NCBI RefSeq assembly: GCF_011047135.1
Contig: NZ_CP049255.1
Location: forward strand, 1,426,001 to 1,490,000
From: Microbacterium endophyticum
Lineage (GTDB): Bacteria > Actinomycetota > Actinomycetes > Actinomycetales > Microbacteriaceae
Length of the DNA: 64,000 nucleotides
Direction of reading: 5' to 3'
Position 1 is the stretch's first letter. Each line of letters opens with the position of its first letter. Of this stretch, positions 18,709 through 28,112 are shown in pieces. Under the pieces are notes generated by a model that was given only the letters and a program-made list of their open reading frames with translations, did not search any database and had not been told where the DNA came from. The position numbers and the translations under genes were made by a program.

Positions 18709-20246
18709 TCGAGCCTACCGATCTCACTCTCTGAGCTCGGCGCGCTCGGAAGCGACAGGAATCCCGTAAAGATCAGTTCGCGCACGCGCGGGAGGAGATC
18801 AGCAGCGAGTTCGGCTCGGTCAACCTCGAGAATGTGAGCGATTGCTCCGATAATCGATCCCACGCTCAGTTCACCGTCGCACGCACCAACGAATCCTGCG
18901 AGTGCCGGGTCCACTTCGATGCTTCGCCCAAAATTCCCCCCTTGGCGCAGCTCGATCACACTGGGAGATTCCGCGCCCGGCATATGGTGCCGTGCCTCGG
19001 TCACGTCTTCATTCACCATGAGCAGCGATGCCGCCAGTTCGTCATCCGCCAAGTCGCGCAGTTCGTCATGGGCGTTGATTGCGTACAACAGGTGCGCACC
19101 GGGCGTTTGGATCGGGAGCTGGTGGGAAAGACGTTCTGTGCGACCGAGCGTCTTTGGGATCGTGGAGCGTCGTGCAATCACCCATCCCATACCCACCCCC
19201 GAGACGTCTCGGGAATCAAAGTCGTCGAGCCACGCAGCGACGAGGGTGTTGTAGTCATCAGCGCCCGGGTGCGAGCCACCGTCGCGTGCCCATAAGCGCG
19301 CGTAGCCAACGGGATCTACGTGCTCTCGTTCGATCACCCAGCTGTCGAGATTGCCGGTCCATTCCACAACACGGTCGACGCCCGAGAGATCGGACCGCTC
19401 CTCCCAGTTGCCGAGAAGGACTGCGAGCCCGCCCTCCTCCAAGACCGACTCCAGGCCACTCAACACTTCCGCCATCAACGCGTCGCCAGCGAAACCCCCG
19501 TCGCGATACTCGTAGGTCGGCACGCCCTCGGCGCGAGGCGTCACGACGAACGGAGGATTCGATGCGACGAGGCCGAACCGTTCCCCGGCGACGGGTTCGA
19601 ACAGGCTACCTACCCGAGTGTTGATGTTCTCGATTCCGTTGAGGGCTGCCGTCAAATTGGTGAACCAGACGGCGCGCTCAGAGATATCGGTGGCAGTGAC
19701 CTGGTCCGAAAAGCGATGTAAATGGAGGCTCAGGATGCCGCATCCGCACCCCATGTCGAGCGAATGTTTCACGTGCAACGGTGGGATCAGCCCAGCGAGC
19801 GTGCGGCCTGCCCCGCCCACACCGAGCACATGATCGGTGCGCAGCGGCGCGACGCCAGCGATTTCATCTAGATCGCTCGCGATCCACCACTCCCCCGTAC
19901 CGCGCGCATCATGGTACGCATACGGGCGAATTGCTATTAGCGCTTTTACTTGTGGCCCGGCCATCGACACAATCCCGCCGGAGAGAAGCTCTTCCAGGTG
20001 CGTGGGAGACAACATCTCCTCGACGTCTTCCCGCGAACACGAATCTCCCAGCCAGAACAGCCGGATCGCGACGGCGGTGTGCCGCGCAATGGTGCAAAGT
20101 GATCGCCGCACGGGCGCAGCATCCCCCTGTTGCAGCGCAGATACTGCAGATAAGCCAAAGGCTTCTGTCAGGGCAGCCACCGTATAGTCAGCGCGAGAGA
20201 GATTGTGAGCGAGCGATCGCGCGAGGGCAGACGAGACGTGGGGCAT
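18705..20246 (-). CDS. Class I SAM-dependent methyltransferase
   Basis: The protein of about 513 residues has a helical N-terminal region (about 1-150), a Rossmann methyltransferase core with SLDMGCGCGILSL and NPPFVV, and a long C-terminal extension. The NPPF motif is typical of N-methyltransferases acting on nucleic-acid bases or glutamine (HemK/RsmC-like); the target is not determinable here. The ATG at 20246 was preferred over a TTG at 20258. It is translationally coupled to the CCA-adding enzyme, which makes an RNA substrate plausible. Confidence 0.85.
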   Translation of the reverse strand: MPHVSSALARSLAHNLSRADYTVAALTEAFGLSAVSALQQGDAAPVRRSLCTIARHTAVAIRLFWLGDSCSREDVEEMLSPTHLEELLSGGIVSMAGPQVKALIAIRPYAYHDARGTGEWWIASDLDEIAGVAPLRTDHVLGVGGAGRTLAGLIPPLHVKHSLDMGCGCGILSLHLHRFSDQVTATDISERAVWFTNLTAALNGIENINTRVGSLFEPVAGERFGLVASNPPFVVTPRAEGVPTYEYRDGGFAGDALMAEVLSGLESVLEEGGLAVLLGNWEERSDLSGVDRVVEWTGNLDSWVIEREHVDPVGYARLWARDGGSHPGADDYNTLVAAWLDDFDSRDVSGVGMGWVIARRSTIPKTLGRTERLSHQLPIQTPGAHLLYAINAHDELRDLADDELAASLLMVNEDVTEARHHMPGAESPSVIELRQGGNFGRSIEVDPALAGFVGACDGELSVGSIIGAIAHILEVDRAELAADLLPRVRELIFTGFLSLPSAPSSESEIGRLE

Positions 20247-20364
20247 TGCTCTATTCAACCTCGCCCCGCAGCTGTGTGCACGGGGCGTCTACCGGATGCT
20301 CAGAGCGAGCACCCTTAGACTCACATCTGATTCGTGCGGTCATGTATCGCATAGGAGCAACGAC

Positions 20365-22581
20365 ATGACCGAGATTCTTCCCTTGCCGGGAACACCCGCG
20401 CCACGCCGCCGCGCACGCATATTTGCCGTACTTGCGGCCGCCCTTCTTGCCGCAAGTTCGATGCTCACAGCGCTACCCGCGGAGGCCAGTGAGTCCACCC
20501 CCAGCCCGACACCAAGTGGGCTGAGCGGTGAGATAGATGTCCAGCTAGCTCCCGTTTCGAATGGCGTGATCGCTGCGGGCGACGCCCTTACCGTATGGGC
20601 GAATGTCAGCAACGGCACAAACTCAGACCTCACCGATGCGACAGTGACGCTCTCAATCGGCAGCGCGCCTATCTCTAAGAGTGACGAGCTTTCGCAGTGG
20701 TTAGCCGGCGGTGATTCGAGTGGCGATTTCACTGTGGTGGATACCGCTTCAGCAAATATTCCGTCAGGGGAATCGAACGCAATTGTCGTGACGAAGCCGG
20801 GTTCAGACCCACTCATTGCAGATCGTGCCGCCGGTGTGTACCCGATTCGCGTTGCGGTAGAGACCGCGTCTGACTCCACCGTATCGACCAGTGTCATCAC
20901 GATCACCGACGAAACGTCATCAGCGAGTCCCGTCGCAGTAGTAGTACCGATCACCGCGACGGCGTCGAGTGGTGGTCTGCTTAGTTCGTCAGAACTCACA
21001 ACGCTCACCGGTCGCAATGGAGCGCTCACCGCGCAATTAGACGCCGTGGACGGCACGGCTGCAATCCTTGCGATAGATCCTGCGGTGCTCGCCTCTATTC
21101 GAGTGTTGGGGGCGAGCGCACCGAGTTCTGCCAGCGCATGGCTGGATCGACTGGATCTTCTGCCCAACGACCGCTTCGCGCTGCAGTTCGCTGACGCTGA
21201 CGTCGCGGTGCAGGCGGATGCGGGACTGACATCTCTCCTTTCCCCGCTCGATCTGACGGCCTATATGGACGCCGCTGATTTCGAAAACGAGCCAGAGCCG
21301 ACTGCTACTGCGTCGCCCACCGAATCACCCTCCGGCACTCCCGCCGCCGACAGCACGGATCTGAACACAACAGACACAGACACAGACACAGACACTGCCG
21401 TCCCCGACCTCGCTGCGCTCACCGACATCGGTGCTACTCACTCGAACATCTTGTGGCCGGCCTCAGGGTCAGTCGATAGCGCGACCGTGGCATCCCTGGT
21501 TTCGCTCACGGGCGATGAAGACACCGTCACCCTCGTTTCGTCGGCTTCCACCGACGAGCCCGACACGTCAGCGCGAGCTACGGTCGATGGTTCCGATGTA
21601 CTGGTGTACAACTCCGAAGTTTCCGATGCTCTAACGGATGCTGCGCGCACAGACGACCTCACCCTCCGCGGCGCCCCACTCTCGGCGGCCACCGCCTACC
21701 TCTCGCTTGCCCAGAATGCCGCAGCAGGGCAACCGGTGCTTGTTGTTCTCGACCGTGACCTCAGCAGATCTGCCGCGGGCCTCGAGGCGGCTGTCGATGC
21801 AGTTACCGACGCCCCCGCGACCTCATCAATCTCGCTCGACGCACTTCTCGCGCAAACTCCCCAAGAACAGACATTGAACGAGGTCTCCGCTGGCGATGCC
21901 CGTGTCGCGGCCGTCAACGCGATGCAGCAAGAAGAAACGCAGATCGCGCAGTTCGCAACGATCCTCGACGATGCTGTGCTACTGACCGGCCCCCAACGCG
22001 CGAGCGAGCTGCAGGTGCTCAGCGTCGGCCTGATCGCGGACGAAGGGTGGCGTGCAAGATTCGATGCTCATCACGAGCAAACACTGACGACTCTCACGTC
22101 CGTGAGCATATTGCCCCCCAGTAACATCAATCTCCTAACGTCTGGCGCGGGACTCGGGTTCTGGGTGAAGAACGACCTCCCCTACCCCGTTTCGGTGTCG
22201 CTGTACGCTGAGCCCGACGATCTGAGGCTCGAAGTCGAACCCGTCACCACTGTCGAGGCGGAACCGGCCAGCAATACCCGCGCCGAGATTCCGGTCCAGG
22301 CACGTATCGCGAGCGGTGAGGTCACGATCGCGCTCCGGCTCGAAAGCCCAACAGGCGTTCACATCGGGTCGACAGAGTCCGTTGATGTCAACGTCCGCGC
22401 GGAGTGGGAGGGCATCGGCGTCGTTGTCCTGATCGCTCTGATCGGCGGTCTTCTCGTGGTGGGGATTATTCGGACTGTGCTCCGGCGCCGCGCGAAAAGT
22501 GCGGCGCCGAAAGAACCGGCACCGAAAGAATCGGCACAGAAAGAATCGGCACTGACGAGCGACGAGGATTCAGCACAGTGA
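20365..22581 (+). CDS. DUF6049 family secreted, membrane-anchored protein
   Basis: The 738-residue protein has an N-terminal signal peptide (hydrophobic stretch around residues 17-40 ending ALPAEA), a large extracellular region and one C-terminal membrane helix (about 690-712) followed by a basic cytoplasmic tail. The start at 20365 follows AGGAGC. It occupies the slot before murJ held by Rv3909 in Mycobacterium, so a role in envelope assembly is likely but unproven. Two low-complexity tracts are coded by tandem DNA repeats: a TD repeat at 21371-21394 and a PKESA-like repeat at 22506-22550. Its stop overlaps the murJ start. Confidence 0.88.
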   Translation: MTEILPLPGTPAPRRRARIFAVLAAALLAASSMLTALPAEASESTPSPTPSGLSGEIDVQLAPVSNGVIAAGDALTVWANVSNGTNSDLTDATVTLSIGSAPISKSDELSQWLAGGDSSGDFTVVDTASANIPSGESNAIVVTKPGSDPLIADRAAGVYPIRVAVETASDSTVSTSVITITDETSSASPVAVVVPITATASSGGLLSSSELTTLTGRNGALTAQLDAVDGTAAILAIDPAVLASIRVLGASAPSSASAWLDRLDLLPNDRFALQFADADVAVQADAGLTSLLSPLDLTAYMDAADFENEPEPTATASPTESPSGTPAADSTDLNTTDTDTDTDTAVPDLAALTDIGATHSNILWPASGSVDSATVASLVSLTGDEDTVTLVSSASTDEPDTSARATVDGSDVLVYNSEVSDALTDAARTDDLTLRGAPLSAATAYLSLAQNAAAGQPVLVVLDRDLSRSAAGLEAAVDAVTDAPATSSISLDALLAQTPQEQTLNEVSAGDARVAAVNAMQQEETQIAQFATILDDAVLLTGPQRASELQVLSVGLIADEGWRARFDAHHEQTLTTLTSVSILPPSNINLLTSGAGLGFWVKNDLPYPVSVSLYAEPDDLRLEVEPVTTVEAEPASNTRAEIPVQARIASGEVTIALRLESPTGVHIGSTESVDVNVRAEWEGIGVVVLIALIGGLLVVGIIRTVLRRRAKSAAPKEPAPKESAQKESALTSDEDSAQ
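21371..21394 (+). repeat. Four tandem copies of the 6-bp unit CAGACA
   Basis: An exact hexanucleotide repeat inside the DUF6049 gene encodes an alternating Thr-Asp stretch in a Thr/Asp/Pro-rich extracellular linker. In-frame copy-number changes would lengthen or shorten the linker without breaking the protein. Confidence 0.9.
22506..22550 (+). repeat. Three tandem 15-bp repeats in the DUF6049 tail
   Basis: Three near-identical 15-bp units encode PKEPA, PKESA and QKESA in the cytoplasmic tail of the DUF6049 protein, just before the murJ start. The units differ at one to three positions. Confidence 0.85.
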
Positions 22582-24170
22582 GCGGTATCGGTCGTGCGAG
22601 CCTCATCATCGGTGCGGGGACGATCGCTTCGCGCCTTTCCGGCTTCGTGCGATCTATCGTGCTCGTCGCCGCGGTTGGTTCGATATCGGGGGCTGCGAAT
22701 GCTTTCGGAATCGCCAACCAGCTACCGAACAACGTGTTTGCGATTATCTCCACGGGCTTGCTCACAGCTGTTCTCGTGCCCCAGATCGCTCGTTCGGCAC
22801 ACCTCGCAGACGGAGGAAGCGCATTCGTTTCAAAGCTCCTCACCGTCGGAACTGTCACGCTCCTCGGTGCGACCGCGCTCGCGCTCGCGCTCGCGCCCCA
22901 GCTCGTAACGTTCTATCAGCCCGATTTTTCTGCTGATCAGGCGGCTCTCGCCACGACGTTCGCCTATTGGTGTCTGCCGCAGATTTTCTTCTACGGTATG
23001 TACGCATTGCTCGGTGAAACCCTCAATGCTCGTAACATTTTTGGGCCGTTCACCTGGGCACCGATCGTCAACAACGTCGTTTCAATTGCAGGTTTTGGTC
23101 TCTTCTTCCTGATCTTCGGAACGACGGGTGCCGTAACCGGGTGGACTCCCGCCATGATTGCCCTGCTCGCCGGCACTTCTACGCTCGGGATTGCGGTGCA
23201 AGCCGGCATGCTCCTATTCTTCTGGCGACGTGCTGGCCTTCGGGTACGGCCTGATTTTCGCTGGCGGGGAATGGGGCTCGGGCAGATCGGTCGACTCGCG
23301 GGCTGGACTTTTCTGATGGTGGTGGTCGGTCAGCTCGCCGCCGCCGTTCAGTCTCGACAACTCCCACCCGAGGGAAGCCCGGGAGTGGCTGCCACTCAGT
23401 ATGCGTGGCTGCTCTTCATGCTGCCTTACTCGATAATCGTGATTTCGATCGGCACACCCTACTTCACACGTCTCAGCAAGAATGCGTCTGCTGGACGTCA
23501 CACCGACGTGCGCGATGACATCGGTTCAAGCATCCGCACCGTCGGTGTCTTCATCGTGATCGCAACCGTCGCTCTATCGGTCGGCGCTGTACCTGCATCC
23601 CGGATCTTTGCGACGAACAGTGCGAATGCCCTTCTCGTAGCTCCCGTGCTCCAATGTTTTCTGATTGGCTTGGTGCCACTTGCGGTTCTCTTCGTTATTC
23701 AGCGCACCTTCTATGCGTACGACGACACCCGCACACCCTTTTTCTTCACGCTCGTGCAGGCCTCACTCGTCGTCATCACCGCGCTCATCGCCGGGGCAAC
23801 TCTCGGAGACGCAGACGTCGCCGCGGGAATTGCGCTCGGACAGTCGTTCGCGTCGATCGTGCAGCTGATCATTGCCACGTGGCTACTCCACCGTCGACTC
23901 GGCGGGATTGGGTTCGCACGCTGGGCAACCGCGCTCCTACGCTTCGCTGTCGCTGCCGTGCCAGCCGCAGCGGCAGGGTGGGCAGTGCTGCTGCTACTGG
24001 GAGGACCTGCTGGCTGGCCCTCTGCGACAATCTTCTCCGGCGTTGCGACTCTCGCTTTGATCGGAGTCGTGATGCTGGTCGTATACGGCGGCGCACTGGC
24101 CGTCTTGCGCGCTCCCGAACTCACACCGGCTCTGGCGATTGTTCGACGATTCATTCCAGGTGCGCGCTAA
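22578..24170 (+). CDS. murJ: Lipid II flippase MurJ
   Basis: A 530-residue polytopic membrane protein of the MurJ/MviN family with about 14 hydrophobic helices. It flips lipid II across the membrane for peptidoglycan synthesis. The segments GAGTIASRLSGFVRSIV at the N-terminus and ANAFGIANQLPNNVFAII match the family. The GTG at 22578 overlaps the DUF6049 stop as GTGA; the frame opens earlier but that part covers the DUF6049 repeats. Unlike the mycobacterial homologue there is no C-terminal pseudokinase extension. Confidence 0.95.
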   Translation: MSGIGRASLIIGAGTIASRLSGFVRSIVLVAAVGSISGAANAFGIANQLPNNVFAIISTGLLTAVLVPQIARSAHLADGGSAFVSKLLTVGTVTLLGATALALALAPQLVTFYQPDFSADQAALATTFAYWCLPQIFFYGMYALLGETLNARNIFGPFTWAPIVNNVVSIAGFGLFFLIFGTTGAVTGWTPAMIALLAGTSTLGIAVQAGMLLFFWRRAGLRVRPDFRWRGMGLGQIGRLAGWTFLMVVVGQLAAAVQSRQLPPEGSPGVAATQYAWLLFMLPYSIIVISIGTPYFTRLSKNASAGRHTDVRDDIGSSIRTVGVFIVIATVALSVGAVPASRIFATNSANALLVAPVLQCFLIGLVPLAVLFVIQRTFYAYDDTRTPFFFTLVQASLVVITALIAGATLGDADVAAGIALGQSFASIVQLIIATWLLHRRLGGIGFARWATALLRFAVAAVPAAAAGWAVLLLLGGPAGWPSATIFSGVATLALIGVVMLVVYGGALAVLRAPELTPALAIVRRFIPGAR

Positions 24171-24255
24171 GCGATCACCGCTCGCATCGTGCGGCAAAGG
24201 AATGCCACGCGGCTAGCATGTGTTGAGCACCCTGGAACTCACGAGGGAGAAGTAC

Positions 24256-25239
24256 GTGCGACAGCTCATCATCATTGGTTCGGGGCCTGCGGGCTATACG
24301 GCCGCAATTTACGCGGCCCGTGCGAATCTCAACCCACTCGTTATCGCGAGCTCCGTCGAGGCCGGCGGAGAACTCATGAACACGACAGAGGTGGAGAATT
24401 TCCCCGGTTTCCCGGAGGGAATTCAAGGGCCTGATCTCATGACCAAGCTCCAAGAACAGGCAGAGAAGTTCGGTGCGGAGATCGTCTATGACGACGTTAC
24501 CGAGCTCGATCTGACGGGTCCCGTAAAGAAAGTCGTTCTCGGCAGTAAAAAAGAGCACGAGACCGCCGCCGTGATCTTCGCCACGGGTTCCGCCTACCGC
24601 AAGATCGGCGTTGCAGGCGAGGAGCGACTCTCAGGTCACGGCGTTTCATGGTGCGCGACGTGCGATGGATTCTTCTTCCGTGACCGCACGATTGCTGTGG
24701 TCGGTGGCGGCGATTCCGCGATGGAAGAGGCGACATTCCTCACTCGTTTTGCTTCCAAGGTGTACGTCATTCACCGCCGCGGCGAGCTGCGCGCATCAAA
24801 GATCATGCAGGAGCGCGCGTTTGCCAACGAGAAGATCGAGTTCATTTGGAACACCGAAGTCGTCGACATTCTCGGAGATGCCGCCGTTTCTGGTGTTCAA
24901 CTTCGCTCACTTGTCGATGGCGCATCCTCAGAACTCCCCCTCGACGGACTCTTCGTAGCGATCGGTAACGACCCACGCACACACCTCGTGCATAATCAGC
25001 TCGATCTGACTCCTGAGGGCACGATCTGGGTCAACGGTCGTTCATCTCACACGTCACTCGCGGGGGTTTTCGCCGCAGGTGACGTCATCGACCCGACCTA
25101 CCGTCAAGCCATCACTGCAGCGGGCAGCGGAACTGTCGCCGCGTTGGATGCTGAGCACTATCTGGCGGCGCTCGACGAAGCTGGTGCGCCTGAGCCCGAC
25201 GCTGACCAGATCGAAGGACGCAGCGGGGCCGAGGTTTAG
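24256..25239 (+). CDS. trxB: Thioredoxin-disulfide reductase
   Basis: The 327-residue FAD enzyme passes electrons from NADPH to thioredoxin. It shows the FAD-binding GSGPAGYTAA near residue 8, the redox-active CATC at C133/C136, the NADPH-binding GGGDSAMEEA, and the C-terminal AAGDV FAD motif. The GTG at 24256, preceded by GAGGGAGA, gives the family length. It is followed by trxA. Confidence 0.96.
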   Translation: MRQLIIIGSGPAGYTAAIYAARANLNPLVIASSVEAGGELMNTTEVENFPGFPEGIQGPDLMTKLQEQAEKFGAEIVYDDVTELDLTGPVKKVVLGSKKEHETAAVIFATGSAYRKIGVAGEERLSGHGVSWCATCDGFFFRDRTIAVVGGGDSAMEEATFLTRFASKVYVIHRRGELRASKIMQERAFANEKIEFIWNTEVVDILGDAAVSGVQLRSLVDGASSELPLDGLFVAIGNDPRTHLVHNQLDLTPEGTIWVNGRSSHTSLAGVFAAGDVIDPTYRQAITAAGSGTVAALDAEHYLAALDEAGAPEPDADQIEGRSGAEV

Positions 25240-25318
25240 CGAATCGGGAACAACTCGGTCCGCTTCAGCGTTTGTGTCAGTGACTTTGGATAGAAAGCAG
25301 ACTCTCAGAGGAGAAATC

Positions 25319-25642
25319 ATGACCGCTAGTTCCACGACGTCAAGCACTTTCAAACAGGACGTACTCGATGCAGAGGGTCCTGTCCTCGTTGATTTCTGGG
25401 CGGAATGGTGTGGCCCTTGCCGCATGGTCGGCCCCGTTCTCGACGAGATTCAAGCGGAGAACGCCGGAAAGATCACCGTTCTTAAGCTGAACGTCGACGA
25501 AAACCCCGACCTTGCAATGCAATACCAGATCACCTCAATTCCCGCGATGAAGGTGTTCCAGGGCGGCGAGGTAAAGACCACGATCATCGGCGCTAAGCCG
25601 AAATTCGCCCTCGAGCAGGACCTCGCGGCATACCTCAGCTAA
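25319..25642 (+). CDS. trxA: Thioredoxin
   Basis: A 107-residue thioredoxin with the active site WCGPC (C31, C34) and the cis-proline loop SIPAM. It is the cytoplasmic disulfide reductant served by the TrxB encoded 79 bp upstream. The ATG at 25319 follows AGGAGAAA. A strong terminator follows. Confidence 0.97.
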   Translation: MTASSTTSSTFKQDVLDAEGPVLVDFWAEWCGPCRMVGPVLDEIQAENAGKITVLKLNVDENPDLAMQYQITSIPAMKVFQGGEVKTTIIGAKPKFALEQDLAAYLS

Positions 25643-25654
25643 TAGCCGAAACTG

Positions 25655-25692
25655 AAATGCCCCCGCCGACTCTGTCGTTGGGGGCATTTTTT
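25655..25692 (+). terminator. Rho-independent terminator after trxA
   Basis: A perfect 10-bp stem (25655-25664 with 25680-25689) is followed by a T-run at 25687-25692. It ends the rightward DUF6049-murJ-trxB-trxA stretch and separates it from the convergent gene that ends at 25703. Confidence 0.92.
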
Positions 25693-25702
25693 GCACGGGG
25701 CG

Positions 25703-26050
25703 CTATTGAGCGTCGATGTTGACGACGGAATCCCAGCGTCGATGGGTATTCGGCTCCCCCAGCAGACGCCAGACTGCGGGAGTCAGCTGCGGATAGTCAA
25801 AAGAAATCTGGCGAAGCACCCGGTAGTGACGCGCGGAATTCGGCCTCACACCACCGTTCGCAGCAATGTTCTCAGCCCGGAGCGTCAAAACAACGAGTTC
25901 ATCAACAGTGGGCAGATCTTCCATGAAGTCCCAAGGGTCTTCCCCATCACGTAACCGCTCGTGCACCAGGACGGCAAGCTCGTCGGCCGCTTCGGCTCGC
26001 AACAATTCGAGACTCGCGCGCCGTGGGGCGCTCCCAAAACCTTCCGTCAC
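25703..26050 (-). CDS. Conserved hypothetical protein, 115 residues
   Basis: A small soluble, acidic, helix-rich protein that I cannot assign. It has the runs DPWDFMEDLPTVDELVVL and HYRVLRQISFDYPQLTPAVWRLL. It starts with GTG at 26050, 43 bp after the parB stop on the same strand, so it may be the last gene of the parAB transcript. It lies where other actinobacteria often carry the cell-wall gene cwlM between trxA and parB, but shows no amidase features. Confidence 0.7.
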   Translation of the reverse strand: MTEGFGSAPRRASLELLRAEAADELAVLVHERLRDGEDPWDFMEDLPTVDELVVLTLRAENIAANGGVRPNSARHYRVLRQISFDYPQLTPAVWRLLGEPNTHRRWDSVVNIDAQ

Positions 26051-26093
26051 CGTTCTAGCCTAAGCTCAGAACGGCTCGGATGGCTCGAAATTC

Positions 26094-27044
26094 TCAGTGT
26101 GTGGAGTACCCGTCGACACCGAGTTCACTGACAATGCGATTAAGATCCTGAATCGTCGCGAAATCTATTGTGATCTGGCCTTTTTTGGCTGCCAGAGAGA
26201 TTCTCACGCGCGTATTCAGGTGATCCCCGATTCGCGCGGCGACCTCATCAAGGTGACCTCGGCGAGACCCCGCCTTCAGTGCGCTACGTCGCGGATCGAC
26301 TGCCTGTTTTGCCGCAGCCTCGGCGGCACGAACAGACAAATCCTCGTTGACGATCTTGTCCGCAAGGTGCTGCATCCTCTCCGGACCGTCGACCGAGAGA
26401 ATGGCGCGCGCGTGACCGGCACTCAATACGCCAGCTGCAACACGTTGCTGTACCGGTACTGGTAGACGCAACAGACGAATGGTGTTGGAGATCTGAGGCC
26501 GGGACCTTCCGATCCTCGTCGCGAGCTCTTCTTGTGTGATCCCGAAGTCTTCAAGTAGCTGCAGGTATGCCGATGCCTCTTCGAGTGGGTTTAGCTGCGA
26601 ACGATGAAGGTTCTCGAGAAGAGCGTCACGCAGGAGATTCTCATCGTCGGTCTCCCTAACGATCGCAGGCATCGTCTCCAGCCCGGCTTCGCGGGCCGCA
26701 CGAGTGCGTCGCTCACCCATGATGAGCTCGTACGAGCCCTCATCGTTGCGACGCACGACGACCGGCTGCAAGACACCGAACTCCCGGACGCTGTGCACAA
26801 GTTCGGCGAGATCATCCGCGTCGAAATTCGTGCGCGGCTGACGCGGGTTTGGCACGATCTCGTGCGGATCAATGTAGACCAGTCGAGCGCCAGGAACCGT
26901 CACAAGATCGGCATCCTCATTCGACGTGGTTGGCGCGTCGGACGACGCTCCCGGGAAGAAGACATCAACTGGACGCGATTCGCTCGCATCTGTTGTCGGT
27001 ATCAGCGCACCAATGCCCCGACCCAACCCAGTCCTTTTAGCCAT
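26094..27044 (-). CDS. parB: Chromosome partitioning protein ParB
   Basis: The 316-residue CTP-dependent DNA clamp loads at parS and spreads along DNA for origin segregation. The N-terminal domain contains the CTP-binding GERRTRAAREAG, followed by a helix-turn-helix with TQEELATRIGRSRPQISNTI and a C-terminal dimerisation part. The ATG overlaps the parA stop by one base. Three parS sites lie 0.9-1.7 kb upstream. Confidence 0.97.
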   Translation of the reverse strand: MAKRTGLGRGIGALIPTTDASESRPVDVFFPGASSDAPTTSNEDADLVTVPGARLVYIDPHEIVPNPRQPRTNFDADDLAELVHSVREFGVLQPVVVRRNDEGSYELIMGERRTRAAREAGLETMPAIVRETDDENLLRDALLENLHRSQLNPLEEASAYLQLLEDFGITQEELATRIGRSRPQISNTIRLLRLPVPVQQRVAAGVLSAGHARAILSVDGPERMQHLADKIVNEDLSVRAAEAAAKQAVDPRRSALKAGSRRGHLDEVAARIGDHLNTRVRISLAAKKGQITIDFATIQDLNRIVSELGVDGYSTH

Positions 27045-27985
27045 CAGGCTTCTCCTTCTTTTCCGGCGGCGGCGTGGACACCGCGTGCCATGATTTCGAC
27101 TGCGGCTTCGCGATAAGCAACAGCTCCAGCGGATTGGCCGTCGTAAGCAATAACTGTCTGCCCGAAGCTCGGTGCTTCCGAGACGCGTACTGAACGCGGA
27201 ATGACTGTCTCAAGTACCTCGTCAGAAAAATGAGTCCGCACTTCTTCGGCAACCTGCTGCGCAAGTCGCGTTCGCCCGTCGTACATCGTCAGCAGAATGG
27301 TCGACACATGCAACGCGGGGTTGAGGTGCTTTTGAATCATCCGCACACTCCCAAGCAGCTGACTCAAGCCCTCTAACGCGTAATACTCACACTGGATGGG
27401 AATGAGAACTTCATCAGCGGCCGCAAAAGCATTAATCGTAAGCAGACCCAACGATGGTGGGCAATCGATGATCACAAAGTGCGGCGGGACAGCAACGGTA
27501 TCCAGATATCCCTCCAGTGCGCCTCGAAGGCGGTGTTCGCGCGCGACCTGGGAGACAAGTTCAATCTCGGCACCAGCGAGGTGGATCGTGCTCGGCGCAC
27601 AAAAGAGATTTTGAGACTCCGGACTCGGCTGTATGACGTCCTCTAGTGGAAATTCATCGATGAGAACGTCGTAGACACTTGGAATGTCCGCCGAATGAGG
27701 CACTCCGAGAGCTGTCGAGGCATTTCCCTGAGGATCAAGATCAATGACGAGCACGCGAGCACCCACACTTGCGAGTGCGGCTGCCAGATTCACGGCGGTC
27801 GTCGTCTTTCCAACGCCGCCCTTTTGATTCGAGACGGTAACGATCCGCGTTCGCTCCGGCAGTGAAACTTGCACCTTTTCAAGCGCGCGACGACGCGAAC
27901 TTAGATCTGCAAGTTCTCGCGCGAGTGGGGTGTCCTCAAAGGATGCAGTGGCTGCTCCTTGATCGGGTTGTTTCACGTGAAACAC
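27044..27985 (-). CDS. parA: Chromosome partitioning ATPase ParA (Soj)
   Basis: A 313-residue deviant Walker ATPase that positions the origin region together with ParB. The Walker A motif KGGVGKTTT is near residue 54 and the Walker B region is FVIIDCPPS. The frame starts with a GTG at 27985 lying on a parS site, so the first residues MFHVKQ are coded by parS itself. A ribosome site AAGGGAGA sits too close to that GTG; the GTG three codons on (27976) has better spacing and may be the true start. Confidence 0.95.
   Translation of the reverse strand: MFHVKQPDQGAATASFEDTPLARELADLSSRRRALEKVQVSLPERTRIVTVSNQKGGVGKTTTAVNLAAALASVGARVLVIDLDPQGNASTALGVPHSADIPSVYDVLIDEFPLEDVIQPSPESQNLFCAPSTIHLAGAEIELVSQVAREHRLRGALEGYLDTVAVPPHFVIIDCPPSLGLLTINAFAAADEVLIPIQCEYYALEGLSQLLGSVRMIQKHLNPALHVSTILLTMYDGRTRLAQQVAEEVRTHFSDEVLETVIPRSVRVSEAPSFGQTVIAYDGQSAGAVAYREAAVEIMARGVHAAAGKEGEA
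27969..27984. other. parS site 1 (perfect)
   Basis: TGTTTCACGTGAAACA matches the bacterial parS consensus at all 16 positions. It overlaps the first codons of parA. Confidence 0.95.
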
Positions 27986-28071
27986 TCTCCCTTTCCGAGC
28001 CTTGCTCCTCGACCTACCACTCTAACCGTCAGGACCGACACGGCCGGTCCAAACCAGGAACCGAGCATCGA

Positions 28072-28087
28072 TGTTTCACGTGAAACG
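28072..28087. other. parS site 2 (one mismatch)
   Basis: TGTTTCACGTGAAACG differs from the parS consensus only at the last base. It lies in the gap between rsmG and parA. Confidence 0.92.
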
Positions 28088-28112
28088 AAGCGTGAAAGCG
28101 AACTCCGTCGTG

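Noticed and set aside
22404..22577. N-terminal extension of MurJ
   Set aside because: The extension is the DUF6049 tail read in another frame; family similarity begins at the GTG at 22578.
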